Assembly: GCA_013003535.1 (NCBI GenBank)
Contig: JABDIY010000169.1
Span: 1-36,737 of the forward strand
DNA: 36,737 bases
Direction of reading: 5' to 3'
From: Acidimicrobiales bacterium
GTDB taxonomy: Bacteria > Actinomycetota > Acidimicrobiia > Acidimicrobiales > SZUA-35
This document shows, in pieces, positions 1 to 7,331 of the stretch. Position numbers and translations under genes: made by a program. Under the pieces are notes generated by a model. It had not been told where the DNA came from, made no database searches, and was given only the letters and a program-made list of their open reading frames with translations. Position 1 is the first letter of the stretch. Each line of letters starts with the position of its first letter.

Positions 1-355
1 TCAGTTCCGAGTCAGAGTCGCCAAGGTGAATTGCGGCCTGACTCTGGAAGAGTTGGTACCCGGTCGGTGACAGAACCGCCTGCCAGACAAGACTGGTGAC
101 GGCGGGGTCGGCCCCGTTGATTTCCAAAATGTCGCCTTGCTGAACGGACCAGAATTGCGCGGCAGTCTCGGGCGTGACCGGATGGAGCCTCACGCGCTCG
201 CCGGCAACCACTCCCTCTTCCGGCCAGATCCAGGACCACCCCGGCGGCTTGATCTGAACTCCTGGAGTCCATCCGTTGCGGGCGAAACTCTCGACAACCG
301 CTACGGCCAAGGCACACCCTGTGACCAAGAGGACAACAATCAGCACGCCTTCCAT
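1..355 (-). CDS. Membrane-anchored protein of unknown function (3' end beyond window)
   Basis: This frame stays open from an ATG at 355 to the left edge (118 codons), so the C-terminus is missing. The start MEGVLIVVLLVTGCALAVAV is a hydrophobic segment resembling a signal anchor or an uncleaved signal peptide. It is followed by a Trp/Pro-rich stretch (PPGWSWIWPEEG) and a soluble region that I do not recognise. An in-frame stop lies only 12 codons upstream, and ATG 355 is the first usable start. It is on the same strand as the sulfur-stress genes and about 100 bp downstream of the CPCH membrane protein, so it could be the last gene of that transcript, but no operator or domain supports a role there. 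Confidence 0.6.
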   Translation of the reverse strand, partial: MEGVLIVVLLVTGCALAVAVVESFARNGWTPGVQIKPPGWSWIWPEEGVVAGERVRLHPVTPETAAQFWSVQQGDILEINGADPAVTSLVWQAVLSPTGYQLFQSQAAIHLGDSDSEL

Positions 356-455
356 CTCATTGTGAGTCGACGATCCGACAGCAGCGCTTTAGTCGAAACC
401 GAAGATCTCGATCACGACGGAACGTTTCTTAGGGACTACTTCCGATGTAGCAGAT

Positions 456-764
456 CTAGATTTCGCACGCTCCCGCGGAGCAGTCTTTGCCTGCCGCCGC
501 CGCCCGCAGGTGCCGGAAGCCGATCCCCACCCCGATGGCATAGACCACGCCAAACACGATGCCTACGCCCAGCGTGTTCCGACTGATGAGTGATCCGAAC
601 GCAGTGCCACCAAAGATCAGCGCTAGGACCGCCATGGAAAGCGGCAGATGACAGGGGCAGAAAACGAAGGACCAAATGAGCCAGCGACGCCCCCGACGCT
701 CGCGTTCCCGGGAACGGTCGTCGGCCGTGGCGGGTTGGGTTTTGATCAGCTCAGCTGTAGCCAT
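456..764 (-). CDS. Small two-helix membrane protein with CPCH motif (MerE-like)
   Basis: This 102-residue protein has a basic, charged N-terminus (about 1-27), a first membrane segment containing C36-P-C38-H39-L-P, a second hydrophobic segment (about 64-83), and a C-terminal tail with C95 and C100. The CPCHLP motif at the start of a helix resembles the small mercury transporter MerE, where the paired cysteines carry Hg(II). No merR, merA or merT is visible here. Instead the gene sits 63 bp downstream of a CstB-like persulfide dioxygenase on the same strand, preceded by a GGAGAC-type ribosome site. The sequence shows the paired thiols. That it moves a soft metal or a sulfur species through them is inference, and the MerE match is by motif and size only. 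Confidence 0.7.
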   Translation of the reverse strand: MATAELIKTQPATADDRSRERERRGRRWLIWSFVFCPCHLPLSMAVLALIFGGTAFGSLISRNTLGVGIVFGVVYAIGVGIGFRHLRAAAAGKDCSAGACEI

Positions 765-827
765 AATTCGTCTCCAACGTTGGGAGTGATATCGACAGTT
801 CCGGACCGAAGGTTGAATGCTTTGCGC

Positions 828-2207
828 TCAGGCGGTTGCGAACAGTTCGGTCCACGCTCCATAACCGCCCATGATGTCGGTCACGTCCTGGAACCCGGCC
901 TGGCGGAGCACGCTGGCCGCTACCGAGGATCGGTACCCGCCGGCACAGAACACTACGGTGGGGGCGGTTGGGTCCAGCTCATCGAGACGGCCGCCAAGCT
1001 GGCCAACCGGCATCAGGGTCGCTCCCGGGATCGTCCCAATTGCGATCTCGCCAGGATTCCGGATATCGACCAACTGGAGACCATCGATGTCACTCTTCCG
1101 ATCTTCGAACTCTCGGGCTGTCATCCGAGAAGCTCGCTGCACCTTGTCCGGGTGTGCCGCCATGACCGTCAGAGGATGTTCGAGGTAGCCCACCACCCGA
1201 TCGAACCCGATCCGGGCCAATCGATTCCGTGCCTCTAGTTCGAAGCCGTCTTCGACTACGAGAACGATGTCTACATCGTGGGGGACAACGGATCCGGCGA
1301 ACTCGGCGTATCGGCCGTTGAGGCCAACGTTGATCGAACCAACGAGATGGGCCAGGGCAAAGTCTTCCGGGGTGCGGCCGTCGACAATCATGGCGCCTCC
1401 GGCGACAGCGGCTTCCAGTGCCGCCAGATCGAGAGCTACCGGCGGAGCTGACTCTTGCAGCAGATCACGATCCTTTCGGTTGAGAATTGCGTCGTACACA
1501 AAGTAGCTGGGGGCCGGAGGTTGGCCTTCGGTAACGAGCTCGACAAACGTCTTCTTGTCCGGAGCGAGCAACGCGTAGTTGGTGGCCTTCTGTTCACCCA
1601 TTGTGGAAGAGGTCTCGGTAGAGAGGTTCTTGCCGCACGCCGATCCTGCGCCATGGGCGGGAAAGACCCGAGTTGCGTCGGGCAATGGCAGCAACTTGGT
1701 GTGCAGGCTCTCGTATAGCTGGTCGGCAAGCTCATCTCGGGTAAAACCGATGGACGCCAGCAAATCCGGGCGGCCAACATCACCTATGAACAGGGTGTCA
1801 CCGGTGAGAACGCCATAGGGATCGCTGTCGTCAGCGTGCTCCCAAACCACGATGCTGATCGACTCCGGGGTATGACCGGGGGTGTGGAGAATCTGCAGCT
1901 TCACGTCACCGAGGCTGATGATCTCGCCATCGGTCAGCTTCCGAGACGCGAATTCCGTCTCAGCCACCGAAGAGAATCCGATCTCCGCGCCGGTAGCTGC
2001 GGCCATCTCAAGGTGGCCGGAAAGGAAATCCGCGTGGAAATGCGTCTCGATGACAAGCTCGATTTCCAGACCGGCTGCGGCTGCATCTCTGATGTATTCG
2101 TCTACATCGCGACGGGGGTCCACAACCACCGCGCGACCAGAGCTCTCATCGCCGATCAAATAGGACGCCTGGGAGAGGCAGTCGAGGTAATACTGGGTGA
2201 ACTTCAT
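828..2207 (-). CDS. CstB-like persulfide dioxygenase / rhodanese fusion
   Basis: This is a 459-residue cytoplasmic fusion. Residues 1-240 are a metallo-beta-lactamase fold of the ETHE1/CstB type: H56-x-H58-x-D60 followed by H65, H112 in TPGHT, D137 in GDTLF, and H185. H56, H112 and D137 match the usual Fe(II) ligands. Residues 260-345 form a rhodanese-like domain with no catalytic Cys (VLVVEDG where the loop should be). Residues 365-459 form a second rhodanese domain with active-site C421 in CAGGYRSS. Staphylococcal CstB has the same order and the same inactive first rhodanese domain; it oxidises low-molecular-weight persulfides to thiosulfate/sulfite. ATG 2207 has an AAAGG site 7 bases upstream. 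A CstR-type operator precedes it (2244-2261), so induction by reactive sulfur is likely. Confidence 0.9.
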   Translation of the reverse strand: MKFTQYYLDCLSQASYLIGDESSGRAVVVDPRRDVDEYIRDAAAAGLEIELVIETHFHADFLSGHLEMAAATGAEIGFSSVAETEFASRKLTDGEIISLGDVKLQILHTPGHTPESISIVVWEHADDSDPYGVLTGDTLFIGDVGRPDLLASIGFTRDELADQLYESLHTKLLPLPDATRVFPAHGAGSACGKNLSTETSSTMGEQKATNYALLAPDKKTFVELVTEGQPPAPSYFVYDAILNRKDRDLLQESAPPVALDLAALEAAVAGGAMIVDGRTPEDFALAHLVGSINVGLNGRYAEFAGSVVPHDVDIVLVVEDGFELEARNRLARIGFDRVVGYLEHPLTVMAAHPDKVQRASRMTAREFEDRKSDIDGLQLVDIRNPGEIAIGTIPGATLMPVGQLGGRLDELDPTAPTVVFCAGGYRSSVAASVLRQAGFQDVTDIMGGYGAWTELFATA

Positions 2208-2230
2208 GGGAGACCTTTCATCGAATTCTT

Positions 2231-2244
2231 ATTGTACGTACAAT
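2231..2244. promoter_or_regulatory. Perfect 14-bp palindrome with TGTACGTACA core, over the cstB-like -10
   Basis: ATTGTACGTACAAT is a perfect palindrome. Read on the minus strand its distal arm gives TACAAT, a good -10 hexamer about 24 bases before ATG 2207. The same TGTACGTACA core recurs at 5233-5242 over the sulP -10. It may be only a symmetrical -10 region or the site of a second regulator. Confidence 0.5.
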
Positions 2245-2261
2245 ATACCCCGTGGGGTATA
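2244..2261. promoter_or_regulatory. CsoR/CstR-type operator before the cstB-like gene
   Basis: TATACCCC-GT-GGGGTATA has perfect 8-bp arms and is the A/T-flanked C-tract/G-tract inverted repeat expected for CsoR/CstR-family repressors. It occupies the -35 position of the minus-strand promoter whose -10 is TACAAT (2231-2236), where binding would block polymerase. An 18-bp site of the same form lies at 5261-5278 beside the CsoR-family gene. Confidence 0.75.
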
Positions 2262-2265
2262 AATG

Positions 2266-2859
2266 TCAAACCCTGACGGCCGAAGTATTCAGCCCATCCA
2301 GAACTCCCTGGATGTCGCAGCGATCGGTTCGGTTGTACGGCAGTTTGGCCAGTAGCGAACCCATGGCACAGGAGTTCGACACCGCAGAGAACACCAGACC
2401 TCCACCCACCGCGCCGGCAAGAGCTACCGCCACTGGGCTAACGAGGCTGGCCAGAACCCCACCGAGCACGAGAGAACCGGCGGCGAGTCGGACCTGACGG
2501 TCCATGGCCCAACGCTGGGTATCGCCGTGAACGACATCGCCATCGTCGGCCAGCCACGCATTCATTCCGCCCTCAAGCAGGTGAAGCGAATGTTTGCCGG
2601 CATCGGTCAGTTTCTGATGGGCTTGAGTTGCCCGAGCGCCAGACTGGCAGACCAGGACGGCCGGATGGTTCGTGTCGGCCAGGTCTCGCACATGTTCGCC
2701 AAGTGTGTCCAGGGGAACATTGTAGGAGCCGGCGATGTGGGCGGTCTCGAACTCGCCACCAGTTCGAACGTCGAGAATCCGAATATCAGGATCCGTGGCC
2801 AGCAGATGGCGGAACTGCGCTGTATTGATTGTGTCGGTTTGCGGGATGGATGTTGCCAT
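2266..2859 (-). CDS. Membrane-tethered rhodanese (rhodanese + DUF2892, YgaP-like)
   Basis: This 197-residue protein has an N-terminal single rhodanese domain (about 8-112) with active-site C71 in the loop CQSGARA. A C-terminal DUF2892-like hairpin of two hydrophobic segments (about 125-163) follows and ends in the conserved-looking SCAMGSLLAKLPYNR. This is the architecture of E. coli YgaP, a membrane sulfurtransferase that carries sulfane sulfur on its Cys. The ATG at 2859 is preceded by AAGGAG. It lies 68 bp downstream of the carbonic anhydrase gene on the same strand and 58 bp upstream of the cstB-like gene, with the operator in that gap. A role in passing persulfide sulfur to the dioxygenase/rhodanese downstream fits the context but is inferred. 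Confidence 0.88.
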   Translation of the reverse strand: MATSIPQTDTINTAQFRHLLATDPDIRILDVRTGGEFETAHIAGSYNVPLDTLGEHVRDLADTNHPAVLVCQSGARATQAHQKLTDAGKHSLHLLEGGMNAWLADDGDVVHGDTQRWAMDRQVRLAAGSLVLGGVLASLVSPVAVALAGAVGGGLVFSAVSNSCAMGSLLAKLPYNRTDRCDIQGVLDGLNTSAVRV

Positions 2860-2927
2860 TGGATTTCTCCTTGATATGTGCCCCGTGAAGAGGCGATTGT
2901 TGTTTGCGAATGATCGGGAAGTTTGAG

Positions 2928-3476
2928 TCAGCTCGGGGCGGCAGTCACTGCACTCTGTACCGGTCTCACCAGGTCCGTGGAGAGGTCATATACCGCTCCA
3001 TGCACTTCTACTGCGCCGGACCGAATGCCCTCGCCGGTTGGCGACAGCGAGTTGGTGAGTGTGGTAACGGCACTGAGAACGTTCAGCTCGATCAGCTGAT
3101 CGAGAGTGGCTGCATGTGTCTGATTGTCGAGTTCACAGATCTGCTGGGTGATCGGGCTCAGATAGCCGTGGCACTTGCCGGATCGGGCTGCCGTGACGGC
3201 GCCACAGCCGGTATGGCCCAGCACGATGAGCAGCGGCACCGCCAACTCCTCGACGGCGTAGTCGAGGCTGGCGATCGCGGCGGGTGTGGCCGTGTTGCCG
3301 GCAACCCGGACCACGAAGATACTTCCTGCCGGCTGGTCGAAGAGGAGCGAGGGCGGCACCCGGGCATCGGAACACGCCAGGATCGCCGCAACGGGTTTGT
3401 GCTCGGGGGCGGCGACCCGTTGTGGCTCACGAACAGCCCGGTGGGATGCCAGCAACGAAGCCCAGCGCTCAGACAT
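2928..3476 (-). CDS. Beta-class carbonic anhydrase
   Basis: This is a cytoplasmic zinc enzyme interconverting CO2 and bicarbonate. With the ATG at 3476 it is 182 residues and shows the beta-class signature: C35 with the D37/R39 dyad in ACSDARVPPS, then H88 and C91 in GHTGCGAV. C35, H88 and C91 are the expected Zn ligands. I prefer 3476 over the upstream in-frame ATG at 3494 because GGGAGGG lies directly before it and the start overlaps the SulP stop in ATGTCTGA, a typical coupled arrangement. The tight link to a SulP transporter suggests the pair handles bicarbonate. Its place in a persulfide regulon is unusual. Confidence 0.9.
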   Translation of the reverse strand: MSERWASLLASHRAVREPQRVAAPEHKPVAAILACSDARVPPSLLFDQPAGSIFVVRVAGNTATPAAIASLDYAVEELAVPLLIVLGHTGCGAVTAARSGKCHGYLSPITQQICELDNQTHAATLDQLIELNVLSAVTTLTNSLSPTGEGIRSGAVEVHGAVYDLSTDLVRPVQSAVTAAPS

Positions 3477-5223
3477 GGAGGCCCTCCCGCTCAACCGCAG
3501 TAGTAGCGCGTTCGTCGATGGCGTGACGCCGTTGATCTACCGCCTCGGAGAAGCCGGTGCGCACAGATTCGACCGCTTCACTGACGGAAGGGTGGATACG
3601 CGGGCCAAGATCATCCCAGATGCCGGCCCGATGCATGACGTCGCGCACCGGACCTTTCACATCGCTGAGGTGCAGCGCAACGTGGCGTTCATCGATCTCC
3701 ACCATCACTTCTCGCAACATCTCGGCGCCCGTGGCATCGAGGTCGTTGATTCCTGAGGCATCCAGAATCAAGGCCCGGGGTTCCGTAGTGATGGCATCGG
3801 CGTGTTCGATGAGGAGCTTCTTGATCTTCATCGCATTGACGAAGGACAAGGCGGCGTCCACGCGCACGATGGATATCCCTGGTTGCGTTTCAGCTTCGGG
3901 AAAGCGCTTGATGTTGCGGTAGCTGTCGGTTCCCGGAACGTGGCCCAACGACGCAGTGTGGGGCATGGACATGCGAGCGAAGACCACGAGCATCGATGCC
4001 ACAACGGCCACGGCGATCCCCAGTTCGATTCCCAAGATCAACGTGGCGAAGAATGCGACGCTCAAGCCGATCAGGTCGGAGCGTTTGACGGCCGCGATAT
4101 GGCGCATCTCGGCGACGTCTACAAGCCCGATTACCGCCATGATGATGATCGCCCCGAGAGCGGCGTTTGGCAACGAACTGAGCAGGGGTGTCAGGAATGC
4201 GATAGTGGCCAGCACGATTCCGGCAGTGATGAGCGATGCCAGTGGCGTGCGGGCACCAGCGGTGTCGTTCACGGCCGTCCGTGAGAACCCTCCGGTGACC
4301 GGATAGCCGCCGAACAAGCCGGCGGTGACGTTGGCGGCGCCCAGGCCTATCAACTCAGAGTTCGGCTCGACTTCGTAGCGGTGGCGGCGAGCGTAGACCT
4401 TGGCGACGGCAATAGATTCCATGAACCCGACCAGGGTGATGACCATGGCGGTGCCGGCGAGGTTGCCAACGATCGAAGCGTCAACGCTGGGAATCGACAA
4501 GAAGGGAAGTGAGTCCGGAATGCTGCCAACCACCTTGACCCCTCGTTCCTCGAGACCGAAGACCTCTACAGCGGCGATCGATCCCACCACAACCACCAGT
4601 GCCGCCGGGATGCGAGGAGCCAGTTTCTTGAGGGTGAACAACCCGCCCAACGCCCCGAGACCGAGCACCATGGTGGTCTGGTTCGCTTCTCCGATCGACC
4701 GGAAGAACTCGATCACCGTTTCGTAGAAGTGTTCCTTGCCCGCTGGCGAGATGCCGAAGATGTGTTTGGCCTGCGAAAACCCGATGATGATGGCCGCCGC
4801 CGCAGTGAATCCAACCAAAACCGAATGAGACAGGAAATTGACCAGGAACCCCAGGCGCCCGAACCCGAGAACGAGGTGCACAATTCCAACCATCAGGGCC
4901 AGCACCGCGGCGGCTGTCAGGTAATCAGCGGTGCCCTCCTCGACCAACGGCGCCAGCGCTGATGCGGTGAGGAGCGAGACGATCGCCACCGGGCCAACCG
5001 CAAGCTGTCGGGAAGTTCCGAACAACGCGTAGACGACCACCGGGACGGTGGCGGCATAGAGGCCAACCGCCGGGGGAAGCCCGGCGAGTAGGGCATACGC
5101 CATCGCCTGGGGGACGAGCATCGCACCAACGGTGAGTCCCGCCGCCAGGTCACTGCGGAGGTCCTTCCGCTCATACCGGGGGGCCCAGGACAGGATGGGA
5201 ATAACGTTCCGGAGCGAGTGCAT
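3469..5223 (-). CDS. SulP family anion transporter with STAS domain
   Basis: This 584-residue inner-membrane transporter has a multi-helix SulP/SLC26 core over about residues 1-420. It includes the N-terminal motif region DLAAGLTVGAMLVPQAMAYA and the VTGGFSRTAVN segment. A cytoplasmic STAS domain follows at about 440-550 (ILDASGINDLDATGAEML). Substrates of the family are sulfate, bicarbonate and other anions. The overlapping carbonic anhydrase gene favours bicarbonate, while the CsoR/CstR-type operator and the rhodanese genes favour a sulfur oxyanion; the sequence alone does not decide. The ATG at 5223 coincides with the predicted transcription start (-10 at 5230-5235), suggesting a leaderless message. 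It is divergent from the CsoR-family repressor gene. Confidence 0.9.
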   Translation of the reverse strand: MHSLRNVIPILSWAPRYERKDLRSDLAAGLTVGAMLVPQAMAYALLAGLPPAVGLYAATVPVVVYALFGTSRQLAVGPVAIVSLLTASALAPLVEEGTADYLTAAAVLALMVGIVHLVLGFGRLGFLVNFLSHSVLVGFTAAAAIIIGFSQAKHIFGISPAGKEHFYETVIEFFRSIGEANQTTMVLGLGALGGLFTLKKLAPRIPAALVVVVGSIAAVEVFGLEERGVKVVGSIPDSLPFLSIPSVDASIVGNLAGTAMVITLVGFMESIAVAKVYARRHRYEVEPNSELIGLGAANVTAGLFGGYPVTGGFSRTAVNDTAGARTPLASLITAGIVLATIAFLTPLLSSLPNAALGAIIIMAVIGLVDVAEMRHIAAVKRSDLIGLSVAFFATLILGIELGIAVAVVASMLVVFARMSMPHTASLGHVPGTDSYRNIKRFPEAETQPGISIVRVDAALSFVNAMKIKKLLIEHADAITTEPRALILDASGINDLDATGAEMLREVMVEIDERHVALHLSDVKGPVRDVMHRAGIWDDLGPRIHPSVSEAVESVRTGFSEAVDQRRHAIDERATTAVEREGLHV

Positions 5224-5228
5224 TCCGT

Positions 5229-5244
5229 TAATGTACGTACATTA
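5229..5244. promoter_or_regulatory. Perfect 16-bp palindrome with TGTACGTACA core, over the sulP -10
   Basis: TAATGTACGTACATTA is a perfect palindrome between the divergent sulP and cstR-like genes. Its left half supplies the minus-strand -10 (TACATT). The TGTACGTACA core is identical to that at 2233-2242 before the cstB-like gene. Confidence 0.5.
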
Positions 5245-5258
5245 TTGCAACTTGGCAA
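5230..5258 (-). promoter_or_regulatory. sulP operon promoter, leaderless
   Basis: On the minus strand TTGCCA (5258-5253), a 17-bp spacer and TACATT (5235-5230) form a good sigma70-type promoter. Seven bases beyond the -10 is the A of the SulP ATG at 5223, so the transcript probably starts at the initiation codon. Confidence 0.6.
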
Positions 5259-5280
5259 CCTATACCCCCATAGGTATATT
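5252..5280 (+). promoter_or_regulatory. cstR-like gene promoter, leaderless
   Basis: TTGGCA (5252-5257), a 17-bp spacer (5258-5274) and TATATT (5275-5280) precede ATG 5287 by six bases, placing +1 on the start codon. The operator 5261-5278 fills the spacer and enters the -10, consistent with autorepression. Confidence 0.6.
5261..5278. promoter_or_regulatory. CsoR/CstR-type operator in the cstR-sulP intergenic region
   Basis: TATACCCC-CA-TAGGTATA is an imperfect version of the 18-bp inverted repeat at 2244-2261, with the same length, an identical left arm, and two changes in the right arm. It lies in the spacer of the repressor's own promoter and just upstream of the -35 of the divergent sulP promoter, so one dimer pair could control both directions. 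Confidence 0.7.
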
Positions 5281-5286
5281 GATTTT

Positions 5287-5532
5287 ATGCAGTTCCCTGA
5301 GGAAACATCGGTCGATGTGATCAAACGACTCCGCCGTCTGGAGGGCCAAATACGGGGCCTGCAACGTATGGTCGAAGAAGGCTCGGAGTGCCGCGAAATC
5401 GTGACCCAGCTAGCAGCCGCCAAAGGCGCACTCGATCGCGTGGGCTTCAAACTGATGTCGTCTGCGATGAGCCAACAGACCGAAGACACGAATATGGACG
5501 AGCTGGAAAAGCTTTTCCTGAAGCTCAGCTAG
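5287..5532 (+). CDS. CsoR/CstR-family (DUF156) repressor with a single cysteine
   Basis: This 81-residue all-helical regulator has the family pattern [22 protein letters not shown], then C35 and a helix-2 region [14 protein letters not shown]. CsoR copper sensors use Cys-His-Cys, and CstR persulfide sensors use two cysteines 29 residues apart. Here C35 is present, but the position 29 residues later is Gln64 and the CsoR His position (25 later) is Ala60. It therefore cannot be a classical Cu sensor and lacks the partner for a CstR di- or trisulfide. Gene content (CstB-like, rhodanese) and the operators argue for a sulfur-responsive role. The start at ATG 5287 is chosen because an upstream extension would run through the operator. 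Its stop overlaps the GMC gene stop in CTAG. Confidence 0.88.
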   Translation: MQFPEETSVDVIKRLRRLEGQIRGLQRMVEEGSECREIVTQLAAAKGALDRVGFKLMSSAMSQQTEDTNMDELEKLFLKLS

Positions 5533-7175
5533 CCACCCTCGGGGAGGAAAACCTCAGCGGTGTCTGGCGGCAGCATCTCATTGCCCAAGATCATGTCGGC
5601 GGCCTTTTCCGCGACCATCATGGTGGGGGCATAGAGGTTGCCGTTGGTCACAATCGGGAGCACCGAAGCGTCAACCACTCGCAGACCCTCCGTTCCGTGC
5701 ACCCTCATCGTTGCAGGATCAACTACGGCCATTTCATCCGTGCCCATCTTGGCGGTGCAGCTGGGATGAAGCGCAGTCTCGGAGTCGCGCGCCACCCAGT
5801 CCATGATCTCCTGATCTGTCTCTACCGAAGGCCCGGGCGAGATTTCTCCGCCGTTGTACTTGTCGAAGGCAGGCTGACTGAGAATACGTCGAGCGATCCG
5901 AACAGCTTCTATCCATTCCCGCCGGTCCCGCTCGGTTGACAGATAGTTGAACTGGATCGCCGGCTTCTTCCGAGGATTCGTAGACGTGATTTTCACAGTG
6001 CCTTTGGAGTCTGAATACATGGGGCCAACGTGCACTTGGTAGCCGTGACCCTCGGTGGGTGACGTACCGTCATAGCGAATAGCGATTGGCAGGAAGTGAA
6101 ACATGAGGTTGGGGTAGGCCTCTTGGGGATTGGACTTCAGGAACGCCCCGGCCTCGAAGTGGTTGGTGGCAGCTGGTCCCCTACGAAAAAGCCACTGAAG
6201 ACCGATGAACGGTGCCCGCCACTTGGCGAGGTAGGGCTGCATAGACACCGGTTCTTTGCAGGAATACTGAATGTAGACCTCGAGGTGGTCTTGCATGTTT
6301 TCGCCGACGCCACGAAGCGCGCTTACCAGCGGGATACCCAGGCTCTTGAGATGATCGGGATCTCCGATCCCAGACAGTTGCAGCAACTGCGGGCTGTTGA
6401 ATGCGCCGCCGCACAAGATGACCTCGGCCCCGGCAACCTCGACAGTGCGGCGATTACGCCGATACTCCACACCGACGCAGCGGTTGCCCTCGAAGAGCAA
6501 TCTGTTGGCATGGGCTCGAGTGATCAAGGTGAGGTTGGGACGGTCGAGAACAGGATGCAGGTAGGCCCGGGCAGCGCTCAGCCGACGGCCGCGATGAAGG
6601 TTCTTGTCGAAGGCGGCAAAACCCTCTTGGCGGAAGCCGTTCACGTCGTCGGTGCGGCGAAACCCTGCCTGAGGACCGGCCTCGAGCCACGCCTCGAAGA
6701 GGGGGCTGGTGGCCGGACCTCGCTCGAGAATGAGCGGTCCGTCTCCGCCGCGCCACTCGTCTTCCCCCGCCAGGCAGTTCTCCATACGTTTGAAGTAGGG
6801 CAGGCAGTGGGCGTAGTCCCACTGTTCCATTCCGGGTTGCTCTGCCCATTTCTGGTAGTCGCCGGGATTGCCGCGTTGGAAGATCATGCCGTTGATGCTG
6901 GAGCTGCCGCCCAGCACCTTTCCCCGGGCGTGGTACACGCGCCGGCCGTTCATGTGGGGTTCGGGCTCGCTTTCATATTTCCAGTCATAGAAACGACTAC
7001 CGATCGGGTACGCCAACGCCGCGGGCATGTGGATGAAGACGTCCCACTTCCAATCCGTACGGCCCGCCTCCAAAACAAGAACCCGGTTGGCGGGATCGGC
7101 GCTGAGACGATTGGCGAGCGCGCAGCCCGCTGACCCGCCGCCGACGATGATGTAGTCGTACTCAGGTTCAGCCAT
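5529..7175 (-). CDS. GMC family FAD oxidoreductase (choline-dehydrogenase-like)
   Basis: This 548-residue cytoplasmic flavoenzyme begins with a Rossmann FAD site ([19 protein letters not shown]). It has the GMC signatures around [13 protein letters not shown] and [16 protein letters not shown], and a C-terminal catalytic region with His in [11 protein letters not shown] and Asn in TNGNLYAPT, as in choline dehydrogenase BetA and related alcohol oxidases. Length matches BetA. I take the ATG at 7175 (MAEPEYDYI) because the upstream 21 codons from 7238 carry no family sequence. Choline is the best-known substrate, but GMC enzymes of this type act on several alcohols. No betaine-aldehyde dehydrogenase or choline transporter is adjacent, so the substrate stays open. 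It converges on the CsoR-family gene and diverges from the pyrimidine operon. Confidence 0.88.
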   Translation of the reverse strand: MAEPEYDYIIVGGGSAGCALANRLSADPANRVLVLEAGRTDWKWDVFIHMPAALAYPIGSRFYDWKYESEPEPHMNGRRVYHARGKVLGGSSSINGMIFQRGNPGDYQKWAEQPGMEQWDYAHCLPYFKRMENCLAGEDEWRGGDGPLILERGPATSPLFEAWLEAGPQAGFRRTDDVNGFRQEGFAAFDKNLHRGRRLSAARAYLHPVLDRPNLTLITRAHANRLLFEGNRCVGVEYRRNRRTVEVAGAEVILCGGAFNSPQLLQLSGIGDPDHLKSLGIPLVSALRGVGENMQDHLEVYIQYSCKEPVSMQPYLAKWRAPFIGLQWLFRRGPAATNHFEAGAFLKSNPQEAYPNLMFHFLPIAIRYDGTSPTEGHGYQVHVGPMYSDSKGTVKITSTNPRKKPAIQFNYLSTERDRREWIEAVRIARRILSQPAFDKYNGGEISPGPSVETDQEIMDWVARDSETALHPSCTAKMGTDEMAVVDPATMRVHGTEGLRVVDASVLPIVTNGNLYAPTMMVAEKAADMILGNEMLPPDTAEVFLPEGG

Positions 7176-7331
7176 CCGGAAGTCTACAAGCGATGGGCTC
7201 GGTGAAAAGCCGACCCGACAGCTGAGCGCACCAATCATCGATTAGCGAAAAATCACCATTGTGGTAGGTTCGTTTTACAAATCGCCCGCAGGGTTGAACC
7301 AGTGAAAAACGAGTGAACGGAAGAGGTTGAC

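Noticed and set aside
5218-5286. Upstream ATG for the CsoR-family regulator
   Set aside because: It would translate through both promoters and the operator and adds residues unlike the family.
6096-7133. Plus-strand open frame opposite the GMC oxidoreductase
   Set aside because: Shadow of a strongly supported flavoenzyme gene.
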